Under the pieces are notes generated by a model. That model worked only from the letters and a program-made list of their open reading frames with translations. It had not been told where the DNA came from and did not search any database. The position numbers were made by a program, and so were the translations under genes. Positions 15,673 to 22,441 of a DNA stretch of 36,508 bases are shown here, piece by piece (within the stretch, counting starts at the first letter, position 1; each line of letters starts with the position of its first letter). Source of the stretch: Pseudacidovorax intermedius (GTDB lineage: Bacteria; Pseudomonadota; Gammaproteobacteria; Burkholderiales; Burkholderiaceae_C); assembly GCF_003350475.1 (NCBI RefSeq), contig NZ_QQAV01000005.1:321973-358480 (forward strand), given 5' to 3'.

Positions 15673-16071
15673 TCAGGCCGGTGTGAACATGGGCACCAGC
15701 GTCCCGTCCTCGGCAGGCTTGAAGCACACCTGCACGCGCTGGCCGATGCGCAGCGAATCGAGGTCGCAGTCCACGATGTTGGTGAGCATGGTGATGCCCT
15801 CGTCCAGCGCCACGTAGGCGATGGCGTAGGCCACGGGACCCGCGCGGCGCGTGACGCTGACGCTGTAGATCGTGCCCCGGCCCGACAGGCTGCGCCACTC
15901 CGTGTCGCCCTGGCAGAAGGGGCAGACCGGCCGCGGATACCAGTGCGGCTTGTGGCAGCTCGTGCACTGGCGGGTCAGCAGCAGGTGGTCGGCGGTGGCG
16001 GCCCAGAAGCGCTCGGTGGCGGCATCGTGCGGCAGCGTGGTGAGGGGGCGTTCGGTGTAGGGCGTCGCCAT
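15673..16071 (-). CDS. Zn-ribbon/OB-fold (DUF35) protein, partner of the thiolase-like protein
   Basis: 132 residues from the ATG at 16071, with GGAAAGGGA upstream. The N-terminal rubredoxin-like zinc ribbon has CTSC (C36, C39) and CPFC (C50, C53). The C-terminal OB fold is SLSGRGTIYSVSVTRRAGPV and AYVALDEGITMLTNIVDCDL. DUF35 proteins form complexes with SCP2-type thiolases and with Ltp2-type aldolases; in steroid degraders the DUF35 part of ChsH2 supports retro-aldol cleavage by Ltp2. It begins 4 bases after the stop of the thiolase-like gene, so a 1:1 complex is likely. It would not be catalytic alone. Confidence 0.9.
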   Translation of the reverse strand: MATPYTERPLTTLPHDAATERFWAATADHLLLTRQCTSCHKPHWYPRPVCPFCQGDTEWRSLSGRGTIYSVSVTRRAGPVAYAIAYVALDEGITMLTNIVDCDLDSLRIGQRVQVCFKPAEDGTLVPMFTPA

Positions 16072-16075
16072 GATG

Positions 16076-17251
16076 TCATTCCCTTTCCATGATGAGCGTG
16101 GCACTGCCGTGCCGCGAGCCGAGCAACCCGCCGGTGCCCTGGGCCAGCGCCAGCCGGCAGTCGGGCACCTGCACCTTCGGATGCGCCTCGCCGCGCAACT
16201 GGCGCACGGCCTCGATCACCTTGGTGATGCCGCCGCGGTTGGCCGGGTGGTTGTTGCACAGGCCGCCGCCGTCGGTGTTGAAGGGCAGCTTGCCCACGCC
16301 GGAGATGAGGTTGCCGTCGGCCACGAAGCGGCCGCCCTGTCCCTTGGCACAGAAGCCCAGGTCCTCCAGCTGCATCAGCACGGTGATGGTGAAGCTGTCG
16401 TAGATCGAGGCGTACTGGATGTCGGCCGGCTTTACGCCAGCTTCGGTGAAGGCAGCGGGGCCGGACACCGCGGCGCCCGACCAGGTGAGGTCCACCGCGC
16501 CGCCGAGCTGGCCCTTGATGGTTTCACCGGCGCCCAGCACCCGCACCACCGGCCGCTTCAGCTGCCGGGCGATCTCGGGCCGCACCACCACCAGTGCGCC
16601 GCCGCCGTCGCTCACCACGCAGCAGTCGAGCTTGTGCAGCGGATCGGAGATCAGCGGCGAGGCCAGCACCTCCTCGACGGTGACCACGTCCCGCAGCATC
16701 GCGTGCGGGTTGTGTTGGGCATGCTGCGAGGCGGCGACCTTGATCCAGGCCAGCTGCTCGGCGGTGGTGCCGTACTCGTGCATGTGGCGCGCCGCGGCCA
16801 GGGCGTACATGTTGACGGTGACCGGCGAATACGGCATCTCCCACGCCGCGTCGGGCGTGGCCGCCGTCACCAGGCGCGCACCGACGCCCACGCCGCTGCC
16901 GCCCTCGGTGCGCGGCCGCCCGGCCAGGGTGATCAGGGCCACGTCGCACTTGCCCGCGGCGATGGCCTGGGCGGCATGCGCGACGTGGATGAGGTAGGCC
17001 GAGCCGCCGGTGTCCGTGTTATCGATGTGGCGCAGGCGGGTCAGGCCCAGGTAGTCGGCCATGCTGTTGGCGCCCAGCCCGGGCGCGTCGCCGGCGCAGA
17101 AGTAGCCGTCCACGTCCTGCAGCGTGAGGCCGGCATCGGCCAGTGCGCCGCGTGCGCATTCGGCATGCAGCTGGGCCACGGTCTTGTCCGGCGCCTTGCG
17201 CGTCGGATGCTCGAAGGCCCCTGCGATGCAGGCCTTGCCCTTGATGGTCAT
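16076..17251 (-). CDS. SCP2-thiolase/Ltp2-like protein lacking thiolase cysteines (possible aldolase)
   Basis: 391 residues from the ATG at 17251, with AGGAG upstream. The fold is that of SCP-x/non-specific lipid transfer protein thiolases (ECARGALADAGLTLQDVDGY, HAAQAIAAGKCDVALITLAG, NHPANRGGITKVIEAV with H335). The nucleophilic cysteine region reads HIDNTDTGGSAYLIHV (75-90) with no cysteine. The second cysteine motif reads QGTGGLLGSRHGSA (371-384), also without cysteine, and the usual HDCFS is YDSFT (Y284). Loss of both cysteines with tyrosine gain is the pattern reported for the steroid side-chain aldolase Ltp2. With the adjacent DUF35 gene it more likely cleaves a beta-hydroxyacyl-CoA by retro-aldol chemistry than by thiolysis. 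Annotation pipelines would call it acetyl-CoA acetyltransferase. Confidence 0.85.
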   Translation of the reverse strand: MTIKGKACIAGAFEHPTRKAPDKTVAQLHAECARGALADAGLTLQDVDGYFCAGDAPGLGANSMADYLGLTRLRHIDNTDTGGSAYLIHVAHAAQAIAAGKCDVALITLAGRPRTEGGSGVGVGARLVTAATPDAAWEMPYSPVTVNMYALAAARHMHEYGTTAEQLAWIKVAASQHAQHNPHAMLRDVVTVEEVLASPLISDPLHKLDCCVVSDGGGALVVVRPEIARQLKRPVVRVLGAGETIKGQLGGAVDLTWSGAAVSGPAAFTEAGVKPADIQYASIYDSFTITVLMQLEDLGFCAKGQGGRFVADGNLISGVGKLPFNTDGGGLCNNHPANRGGITKVIEAVRQLRGEAHPKVQVPDCRLALAQGTGGLLGSRHGSATLIMERE

Positions 17252-17296
17252 CGGCGTTTCTCCTGTGAGCCTTGAAAAGCGGCTGTGATCATAATA

Positions 17297-17309
17297 TTGG
17301 TTCAACCAA
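17297..17309 (-). promoter_or_regulatory. FadR-type operator, site 5 (TTGGTTCAACCAA)
   Basis: TTGGT-TCA-ACCAA with an ATAATA run on one side. It lies 46 bases upstream of the thiolase-like gene. On the minus strand TATTAT (17296-17291) follows it directly and could be the -10 box. Its twin, site 6, is 97 bases away centre to centre, facing the divergent SDR operon. Confidence 0.85.
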
Positions 17310-17364
17310 AAAGGCACGCGACACGGATGCGACAGATGCGATGGCCGTTTGCACCGGCCGACCG

Positions 17365-17394
17365 TTGACGCCGCAAGCAGCCAGCAAATATTAT
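17365..17394 (+). promoter_or_regulatory. Candidate sigma70-like promoter of the SDR operon
   Basis: TTGACG (17365-17370, 5/6) and TATTAT (17389-17394, 5/6) with an 18-base spacer. The -10 box abuts operator site 6, which would cover the transcription start. The ATG at 17427 is about 33 bases downstream and has no clear Shine-Dalgarno sequence. Confidence 0.6.
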
Positions 17395-17406
17395 TGGTTC
17401 AACCAA
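17394..17406 (+). promoter_or_regulatory. FadR-type operator, site 6 (TTGGTTCAACCAA)
   Basis: TTGGT-TCA-ACCAA, identical over 13 bases to site 5, with AATATTA before and ACAATATT after, so weaker AT-rich symmetry extends further out. It lies 20 bases upstream of the SDR start, directly downstream of a good -10 candidate. Confidence 0.86.
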
Positions 17407-17426
17407 ACAATATTGAATGTCTATCC

Positions 17427-18200
17427 ATGAACCCTCTCGTCACTCTGCAGGACCGCACGGTGGTCGTCACTGGCGCCGGCCAGGGCATCGGCAAGGCGCT
17501 CGCCGAATTGATCGTCCGGCTCGACGGGCGCGTGGTGGCGGTGGACATGAACGGCGAAACCCTGCGGTCCACCATGGCCGAGCTGCCCGCCGACCGTGTG
17601 ATGACCGTGGTCGGCAGCGTGACCGACGCCGCGCTGGCCACCCGCGCCGTGGACGAGGCGGTGGAGCGATTCGGCGCCCTGCACGGCCTGGTCAACAACG
17701 CCGGCATCACCCGTCCCGCCATGATCGAGAAGATGACCGACCAGCAATGGAAGGACGTAATCGACGTGCACCTCACCGGCAGCTTCTACTGGCTGCAGGC
17801 CGTGGGCCGACACATGGTGGCGCGGTCGCGCGGCGGCGACACCCGCGGTGGCTCGATCATCAACATCTCTTCCGACGCCGGCCGCAAGGGCTCCATCGGC
17901 CAGATCAACTACGCCGCCGCCAAGGCCGGCCTGCTGGGCATGACGATGACCGCGGCTCGCGAATGGGGCCGCTACAACATCCGCACCAACTCCATCTGCT
18001 TCGGCGTGGTGGAAACGCCCATGACCGAGGTGGTGCGCGGCGAGAAGTTCAAGGACGGCATGCTGGCGCAGATTCCGCTGGGCCGCTGGTCCACGGCCGA
18101 GGAGGCGGTGCGTATGCTGGCCTTCCTGCTCTCGGATGCCGGCAGCTACATGACCGGCCAGCACATCGGCGTCAACGGCGGCTTCCACATCAGCCTCTGA
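17427..18200 (+). CDS. Short-chain dehydrogenase/reductase (SDR), classical type
   Basis: 257 residues from the ATG at 17427 (MNPLVTLQDRTVVVTGAGQG). NAD(P)-binding TGAGQGIG is at 15-22, the structural NNAG at 90-93, and the catalytic set is S148 with Y162-AAA-K166. The C-terminus GQHIGVNGGFHIS is typical of FabG-like hydroxyacyl or alicyclic alcohol dehydrogenases. An acidic residue at the end of beta-2 (VVAVD, D40) favours NAD over NADP. It is the first gene of a four-gene plus-strand operon under site 6; the operon also holds an isomerase and a hydratase. Likely oxidation of a 3-hydroxyacyl-CoA or a ring hydroxyl. Confidence 0.9.
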   Translation: MNPLVTLQDRTVVVTGAGQGIGKALAELIVRLDGRVVAVDMNGETLRSTMAELPADRVMTVVGSVTDAALATRAVDEAVERFGALHGLVNNAGITRPAMIEKMTDQQWKDVIDVHLTGSFYWLQAVGRHMVARSRGGDTRGGSIINISSDAGRKGSIGQINYAAAKAGLLGMTMTAAREWGRYNIRTNSICFGVVETPMTEVVRGEKFKDGMLAQIPLGRWSTAEEAVRMLAFLLSDAGSYMTGQHIGVNGGFHISL

Positions 18201-18225
18201 GCGCCGCGACCCGCCAGGAGCCCCC

Positions 18226-19290
18226 ATGTACATGCCTCCCGACACGCGCCTGCGTCTCGATCCGCGTGACGAGTACACCCACACGCCCGAAGCCGCAGGC
18301 AACTACAACGAGAGCATGTACTTCAATGCCTTCGACACGGCCACGGGCGTGGGCGCCTGGTTCCGTCTGGGCAACCGGCCCAACGAAGGCCATGCGGAGA
18401 TGACCTGCTGCATCTACCTGCCCGGCGGGCGGGTGGCCTTCATGTTCGGGCGGCCGGCCATCGACAACAACGACGCCATGGATGCAGGCGGTATGCGCTT
18501 CGAGGTGATCGAGCCCTTCCGCCGTCTGCGCTGCAGCTACGAGGGCGAGCTGCTCATCATGGACGACCCCCTGGCCATGGCCAATCCAAGCCGTGCCTTC
18601 AAGACCTGTCCGAAGAAGCCGGGCGCGTTCGTGCTGGACTTCGAGGGCATCTCGCCCATGCATGGCGGCGAGATCGTCACGATGGACGGGCGGCCCATCG
18701 ACGTGGACCCGGCGCTGTCGGTCTATCGCGGTCACACCGAGCAGAACATGGCCGTCACCGGCCACATCACGGTGGACGGGCAGCGCTTCGACTTCGTGCA
18801 GGGCACGGGCTACCGCGACAAGTCCTGGGGCCCCCGGCATTGGCACAGCTTCTTTTGGTACAAGTGGATCCCGGTCACCTTCGACCGCGACTTCGGCGTG
18901 CTGCTGTCGATCAAGGGCCGGCCCGAAGGCGGCGCGAACCGCATCAGCGGCAACGTGCTGCGCGGCGGTGTCTACGAGCCGGTGATCGACGGCCGCATCG
19001 AGACCGACTACGACAAGGACTGGTATCCGCGTGCGGTGACCGCCACCGTCACCACTGTCCAGGGCGTCTACCTGCTCCAGGGCAGGGTGTTGTGCACCGT
19101 GCCGCTGCGCCACAGGCGCCGCGACGGTGGCAGCGACACCCGGATCACAGAAAGCCTGACAGAGTGGCGCTGCGGCGACCGCATCGCGCTGGGCATGACC
19201 GAGTTCTGCGATCGGATGGACGGCGGCGTGCCGGTCTCCGAGGCCGGCCGTGCCACCCCCGCTGCTGCCATGCCGGAGGCCGGCCGGTGA
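18226..19290 (+). CDS. Uncharacterised beta-rich protein, DUF7064/DUF7065 (CrtC/AttH-like) type
   Basis: 354 residues, ATG at 18226 with AGGAG upstream. There is no signal peptide or membrane segment. The sequence is rich in beta-strand patterns and conserved aromatic/charged turns: NESMYFNAFDTATGVGAWFR, LGNRPNEGHAEM, a central GTGYRDKSWGPRHW, and a paired C-terminal half (RISGNVLRGGVYEPVIDGRI). Two lipocalin-like halves of this kind occur in CrtC/AttH-type proteins and in the families I recall as DUF7065 and DUF7064. Such genes are often found in steroid/terpenoid-type acyl-CoA clusters, but no activity is established that I know of. The tail after about residue 335 is low-complexity. Its stop overlaps the GTG start of the next gene. 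Confidence 0.7.
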   Translation: MYMPPDTRLRLDPRDEYTHTPEAAGNYNESMYFNAFDTATGVGAWFRLGNRPNEGHAEMTCCIYLPGGRVAFMFGRPAIDNNDAMDAGGMRFEVIEPFRRLRCSYEGELLIMDDPLAMANPSRAFKTCPKKPGAFVLDFEGISPMHGGEIVTMDGRPIDVDPALSVYRGHTEQNMAVTGHITVDGQRFDFVQGTGYRDKSWGPRHWHSFFWYKWIPVTFDRDFGVLLSIKGRPEGGANRISGNVLRGGVYEPVIDGRIETDYDKDWYPRAVTATVTTVQGVYLLQGRVLCTVPLRHRRRDGGSDTRITESLTEWRCGDRIALGMTEFCDRMDGGVPVSEAGRATPAAAMPEAGR

Positions 19291-20102
19291 GCGGCGCGAG
19301 TGACCTGCACGTGGGCCGCGAGGCGGCCGCCCTCGTGCTCACCCTCGACCGTCCGGGCAGCCGCAACGCGCTCAGCCCCGCTTTGGCCGACGCACTCACC
19401 GCCGCGCTGCGGGAGGCGCAGCAGGACGATGCGGTGCGTTCGGTCGTGCTGGCCGGCGCGGGCGGCGACTTCTGCGCCGGTGGCGACCTCAAGGCCATGG
19501 CCGATTCCGGCCCGCGCACGGCCGAGCAGCGCCTGGCCGGCATGCAGCGCTACCGTGCGCTGGCCGAGACCCTGCTCGGCCTGGACAAACCCCTCATCGC
19601 GGCGGTCGACGGTGTGGCCTTCGGCGCCGGGTTGAGCCTGGCCCTCACGGCCGACATCGTGCTCGTCAGTCGCCGCGTGCGGCTGGCCATGGCCTTCCAG
19701 CGCGTGGGCATGGTGCCGGACCTGGGCGCCTGGTACACGCTGCCGCGCGTGGTCGGTCTGCAGCGGGCCAAGGAGCTGATCTTCTCGGCCCGCGAGTTCG
19801 GTGCCGACGAGGCGCGGCAGATGGGCCTGGCGCTCGAAGTGCTCGCGCCCGCGGCGCTGCTGCCGCGCGCCTTGGCCGTCGCACAGAGCTTTAGCGGCGC
19901 CTCCCCGGTGGCCATGCGGCTGAGCAAGCGGGCGCTGCAGGCTTCGTTGCAGAGCGGGCTCTGCGCCATGCTCGACCTGGAGGTGCTGTCCAACCCCGTG
20001 GTGGCCGCCAGCGACTACGTGGCCGAGGCCGTCCGCCGCTTTGCCCACAAGGAGCCGGCCCAGTTCCAGTGGCCGACGCCCCCTTCCTCCAACGACGCCT
20101 GA
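19287..20102 (+). CDS. Crotonase, PaaG-like enoyl-CoA isomerase
   Basis: 271 residues with a GTG start at 19287. The start is supported by GGAGG at 19275-19279, seven bases upstream, and by the GTGA overlap with the preceding stop. Crotonase features are DRPGSRNALSPALADALTAA, DFCAGGDLKAM (residues 61-71) and DGVAFGAGLSLALTADIVLV. As in the protein at 14861-15658, both hydratase glutamates are missing and VGMVPDLGAWYTLPR supplies an aspartate (D145) in the isomerase position. The two proteins share QRAKELIFS and neighbouring stretches, so they are paralogues set on either side of the divergent promoter. A double-bond shift in an unsaturated acyl-CoA is the best prediction. Confidence 0.84.
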   Translation: MSGASDLHVGREAAALVLTLDRPGSRNALSPALADALTAALREAQQDDAVRSVVLAGAGGDFCAGGDLKAMADSGPRTAEQRLAGMQRYRALAETLLGLDKPLIAAVDGVAFGAGLSLALTADIVLVSRRVRLAMAFQRVGMVPDLGAWYTLPRVVGLQRAKELIFSAREFGADEARQMGLALEVLAPAALLPRALAVAQSFSGASPVAMRLSKRALQASLQSGLCAMLDLEVLSNPVVAASDYVAEAVRRFAHKEPAQFQWPTPPSSNDA

Positions 20103-20117
20103 CGCGGCGCTTCTTCC

Positions 20118-20987
20118 ATGATCGATCCCGACAAGACCCGTGCCTGGCACTCCGGCGACGTGCGCCAGCACTACACCACCAAGGACTGCATCCTCTACGC
20201 GCTCGGCCTGGGCGCAGGGGCCGATCCGCTCGATCCGGAGCAACTGCGATTCGTCTACGAGAAGGAGCTGGCGGCGCTGCCCACCATGGCGGCCGTGCTG
20301 GCCTCGCCGGGTTCATGGATGCGCGAACGCACCGAGCTCGGCATCGATTACCTGAAGCTGGTGCATGGCGAGCAGGCCGTCACGCTGCATGCACCACTGC
20401 CTCCGGCGGCGGCGGTGATCGGCCGCAGCCGCGTCATCCGCCTGGTGGACAAGGGCGAGGGCAAGGGCGCTGTGATGCATGTCGAGAAGGTGCTGACCGA
20501 CGAAGCCACCGGCGAGCGGCTGGCCACCTGCGAGCAGGTGCTGTTCCTGCGCGGCAACGGGGGCTTTCCGGCGGGCACTGCCGGCGATGCGCCGGCGCCT
20601 GCGCCGACCGCCGTGCCTGATACAGCGCCCGACCTCAGCGTCGAGCTGGCGACGCGGCCTGACGCGGCCGTGCTCTACCGCCTCTCCGGCGACCTCAACC
20701 CGCTGCACATCGACCCCGGCGTGGCCACGCGCTCGGGCTTTCCGCGGCCCATCCTGCACGGCCTGGCCACCTGGGGCATGGCGGGCCTTGCCGCCGTGCA
20801 GCACTTCTGCGGCGGCGATCCTGCCCGGCTCACGGGCCTGCGGGCGCGCCTGTCCGCGCCCGTGTTTCCGGGCGAGACGCTGGTCTTCGACTTCTGGGAC
20901 CTGGGCGGCGAACTCTCCCTGCGCGCCCGCGTGCCGACGCGCGACACCGTGGTGCTGAGCCACGGGCGTGCCATGGTGCGGTCCTGA
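20118..20987 (+). CDS. Two-hotdog MaoC/MFE-2-type enoyl-CoA hydratase
   Basis: 289 residues, ATG at 20118. The C-terminal hotdog has the hydratase-2 motif YRLSGDLNPLHIDP (187-200; D192, N194, H197), then FPRPILHGLATWGMAG. The N-terminal half (TTKDCILYALGLGAGADPLD, LRFVYEKELAALPTMAAVLA) is the non-catalytic hotdog of MFE-2/ChsH-like hydratases, which accommodates bulky acyl chains. The expected reaction is hydration of a trans-2-enoyl-CoA to an (R)-3-hydroxyacyl-CoA, possibly with a 2-methyl branch as in bile-acid and steroid side-chain oxidation. It is the last gene of the SDR operon, 15 bases after the isomerase gene. It differs from the single-hotdog MaoC at 12457. Confidence 0.9.
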   Translation: MIDPDKTRAWHSGDVRQHYTTKDCILYALGLGAGADPLDPEQLRFVYEKELAALPTMAAVLASPGSWMRERTELGIDYLKLVHGEQAVTLHAPLPPAAAVIGRSRVIRLVDKGEGKGAVMHVEKVLTDEATGERLATCEQVLFLRGNGGFPAGTAGDAPAPAPTAVPDTAPDLSVELATRPDAAVLYRLSGDLNPLHIDPGVATRSGFPRPILHGLATWGMAGLAAVQHFCGGDPARLTGLRARLSAPVFPGETLVFDFWDLGGELSLRARVPTRDTVVLSHGRAMVRS

Positions 20988-21288
20988 GCCCTCTCGCCTG
21001 ACCGCCGAGCCACGCAGATCGGGCCTCACCCCCTCTCATCAACCCCTTTCCCGCGAGGGAAGCGAGTCTCGGAGCACCGGGCGAGACGCTGTGTCATTTC
21101 AGCTATCCATTGCACTGCCACGCCACTCGCACGGCATGAAACCGGCGCCCCGACCCTGATCGAAAGGCCGCGGAGCAGGCCATGCCCGTACAGCCGCGGC
21201 ACGGGCTTTGCCCGGCCGCCGGGTGCGCCCCTTGAGGGGGATCGGACTTCCACACGCAGTGAGGAAGTCCAAACGGGGTGGTCTCACT
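20988..21288. other. Intergenic region between convergent genes, GC-rich repeat-like
   Basis: No credible gene is seen in these 301 bases. The right part holds a CCCC-TTGA-GGGG hairpin (21228-21239) within a stretch of the style of short dispersed intergenic repeats common in Comamonadaceae; I cannot confirm copies from one window. A second inverted repeat follows at 21244-21270. No operator of the regulon is present. Confidence 0.5.
21244..21270. terminator. Inverted repeat, possible terminator for convergent operons
   Basis: GGACTTCC (21244-21251) and GGAAGTCC (21263-21270) form a perfect 8-base stem with an 11-base loop, 19 bases beyond the stop of the minus-strand alcohol dehydrogenase gene. 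There is no T-tract, so function is uncertain. Confidence 0.4.
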
Positions 21289-22392
21289 TCACGGAATCAG
21301 CACCGCCTTCACGCAGCGCCCCGCATGCTGGTCGGCCAGAGCCTGGTCGATGTGCGCCAGCGGATAGGTCTGCACCAGCCGGTCGAAGGGCAGCCGGCCC
21401 GCGAGGTGCAGGCGCATCAGCTCGGGCAGGAAGGTGTCGATGTCGCTGTCACCCTCGGTAATGCCGCGGAAGCTGAGGCCCGCGGCGATGGCGGGCACGA
21501 TCTGCCCCGGCAGGGTGGCGTCCATGCGGGGCGGAATGCCGAGAAAGCCGAAGCGCCCGCGCGGCGCCAGGGCCTGGATGCCGGCCTCCATGGTCTCGGC
21601 CCGGCCGGTGGTGTCGAGCACGCAGTCGGCCCCGGTCGGCAGGATGGCGCGCACGGCGGCGGCCAGCGGGCCCGCGGCCGCGGGGTCGATCGTATGGGTG
21701 GCGCCCAGCGACAGGGCGAGCGTGCGCCGGCTGGCCTGCGGCTCGACCACGATGATGGTGCGACAGCCCTGGATCACGCCGCCCATGACGGCGCTCAGGC
21801 CCACCGAGCCGCCGCCCAGCACCACCAGGGACGAGTCGGCCGGTGCGGCCAGCGAACGCATGATCGCGCCCGCGCCGGTCTGCACGCCGCAGCCCAGCGC
21901 GCCGGAGATGGCCAGCGGCATGCCGTCCAGCAGCGGCACGACATTGCGCTCGTGTGCCAGTGCATGGCTGGCGAAAGCCGACTGGCCGAAGAAATGCCCG
22001 CCCACCGGCGCGCCCGCCCGGCGCAGCGTGACCGAGCCGTCGGCGCGCGTGCCGCCGAAGTTCAGCGGGCGCATGCGGTGGCAGTAGGCCGGTGCCGCCG
22101 CGCTGCACGAGGGGCAGTGGCCACAGGACATGAAGGTCATCAGCACCGCATCGCCCGGCCGCACCTTGGTGACGCGGGCGCCGACGCGCTCGACGATGCC
22201 GGCCCCCTCGTGGCCGAATACGGCCGGGAGCTTGAGACTGAGCAGGCCCTGGTGCCCCACCACGTCGGTGTGGCACAGGCCAACGCCTGCAACGCGGACG
22301 ACGACCTCGTCGTCGCGCGGATCATCGAGGTCCAGCTCGGCCAGCTCGAAGGCCTGGCCGGGAGTGGTGCTGAGGGCAGCGGTGATGCGCAT
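21289..22392 (-). CDS. Zinc-dependent alcohol dehydrogenase (MDR, class III/aryl-alcohol type)
   Basis: 367 residues from the ATG at 22392, with AGGAG upstream. Catalytic zinc ligands are C40 (GLCHTD), H61 (FGHEGAG) and C168 (LGCGVQTG). The structural zinc lobe is C90, C93, C96, C104 (SCGHCPSC...YC). The nucleotide-binding fold is VVLGGGSVGLSAV, with an acidic residue after the second strand (VVEPQ), so NAD is likely. These enzymes oxidise primary alcohols to aldehydes, e.g. XylB and AdhC relatives. It follows the AraC regulator by 49 bases on the same strand. In the proposed pathway it would oxidise the terminal alcohol made by the P450. Confidence 0.9.
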   Translation of the reverse strand: MRITAALSTTPGQAFELAELDLDDPRDDEVVVRVAGVGLCHTDVVGHQGLLSLKLPAVFGHEGAGIVERVGARVTKVRPGDAVLMTFMSCGHCPSCSAAAPAYCHRMRPLNFGGTRADGSVTLRRAGAPVGGHFFGQSAFASHALAHERNVVPLLDGMPLAISGALGCGVQTGAGAIMRSLAAPADSSLVVLGGGSVGLSAVMGGVIQGCRTIIVVEPQASRRTLALSLGATHTIDPAAAGPLAAAVRAILPTGADCVLDTTGRAETMEAGIQALAPRGRFGFLGIPPRMDATLPGQIVPAIAAGLSFRGITEGDSDIDTFLPELMRLHLAGRLPFDRLVQTYPLAHIDQALADQHAGRCVKAVLIP

Positions 22393-22441
22393 CGGTGTCT
22401 CCTGGTGATGCGCTGCAGTGTTGCGGCCACGGCCGCTGCGC

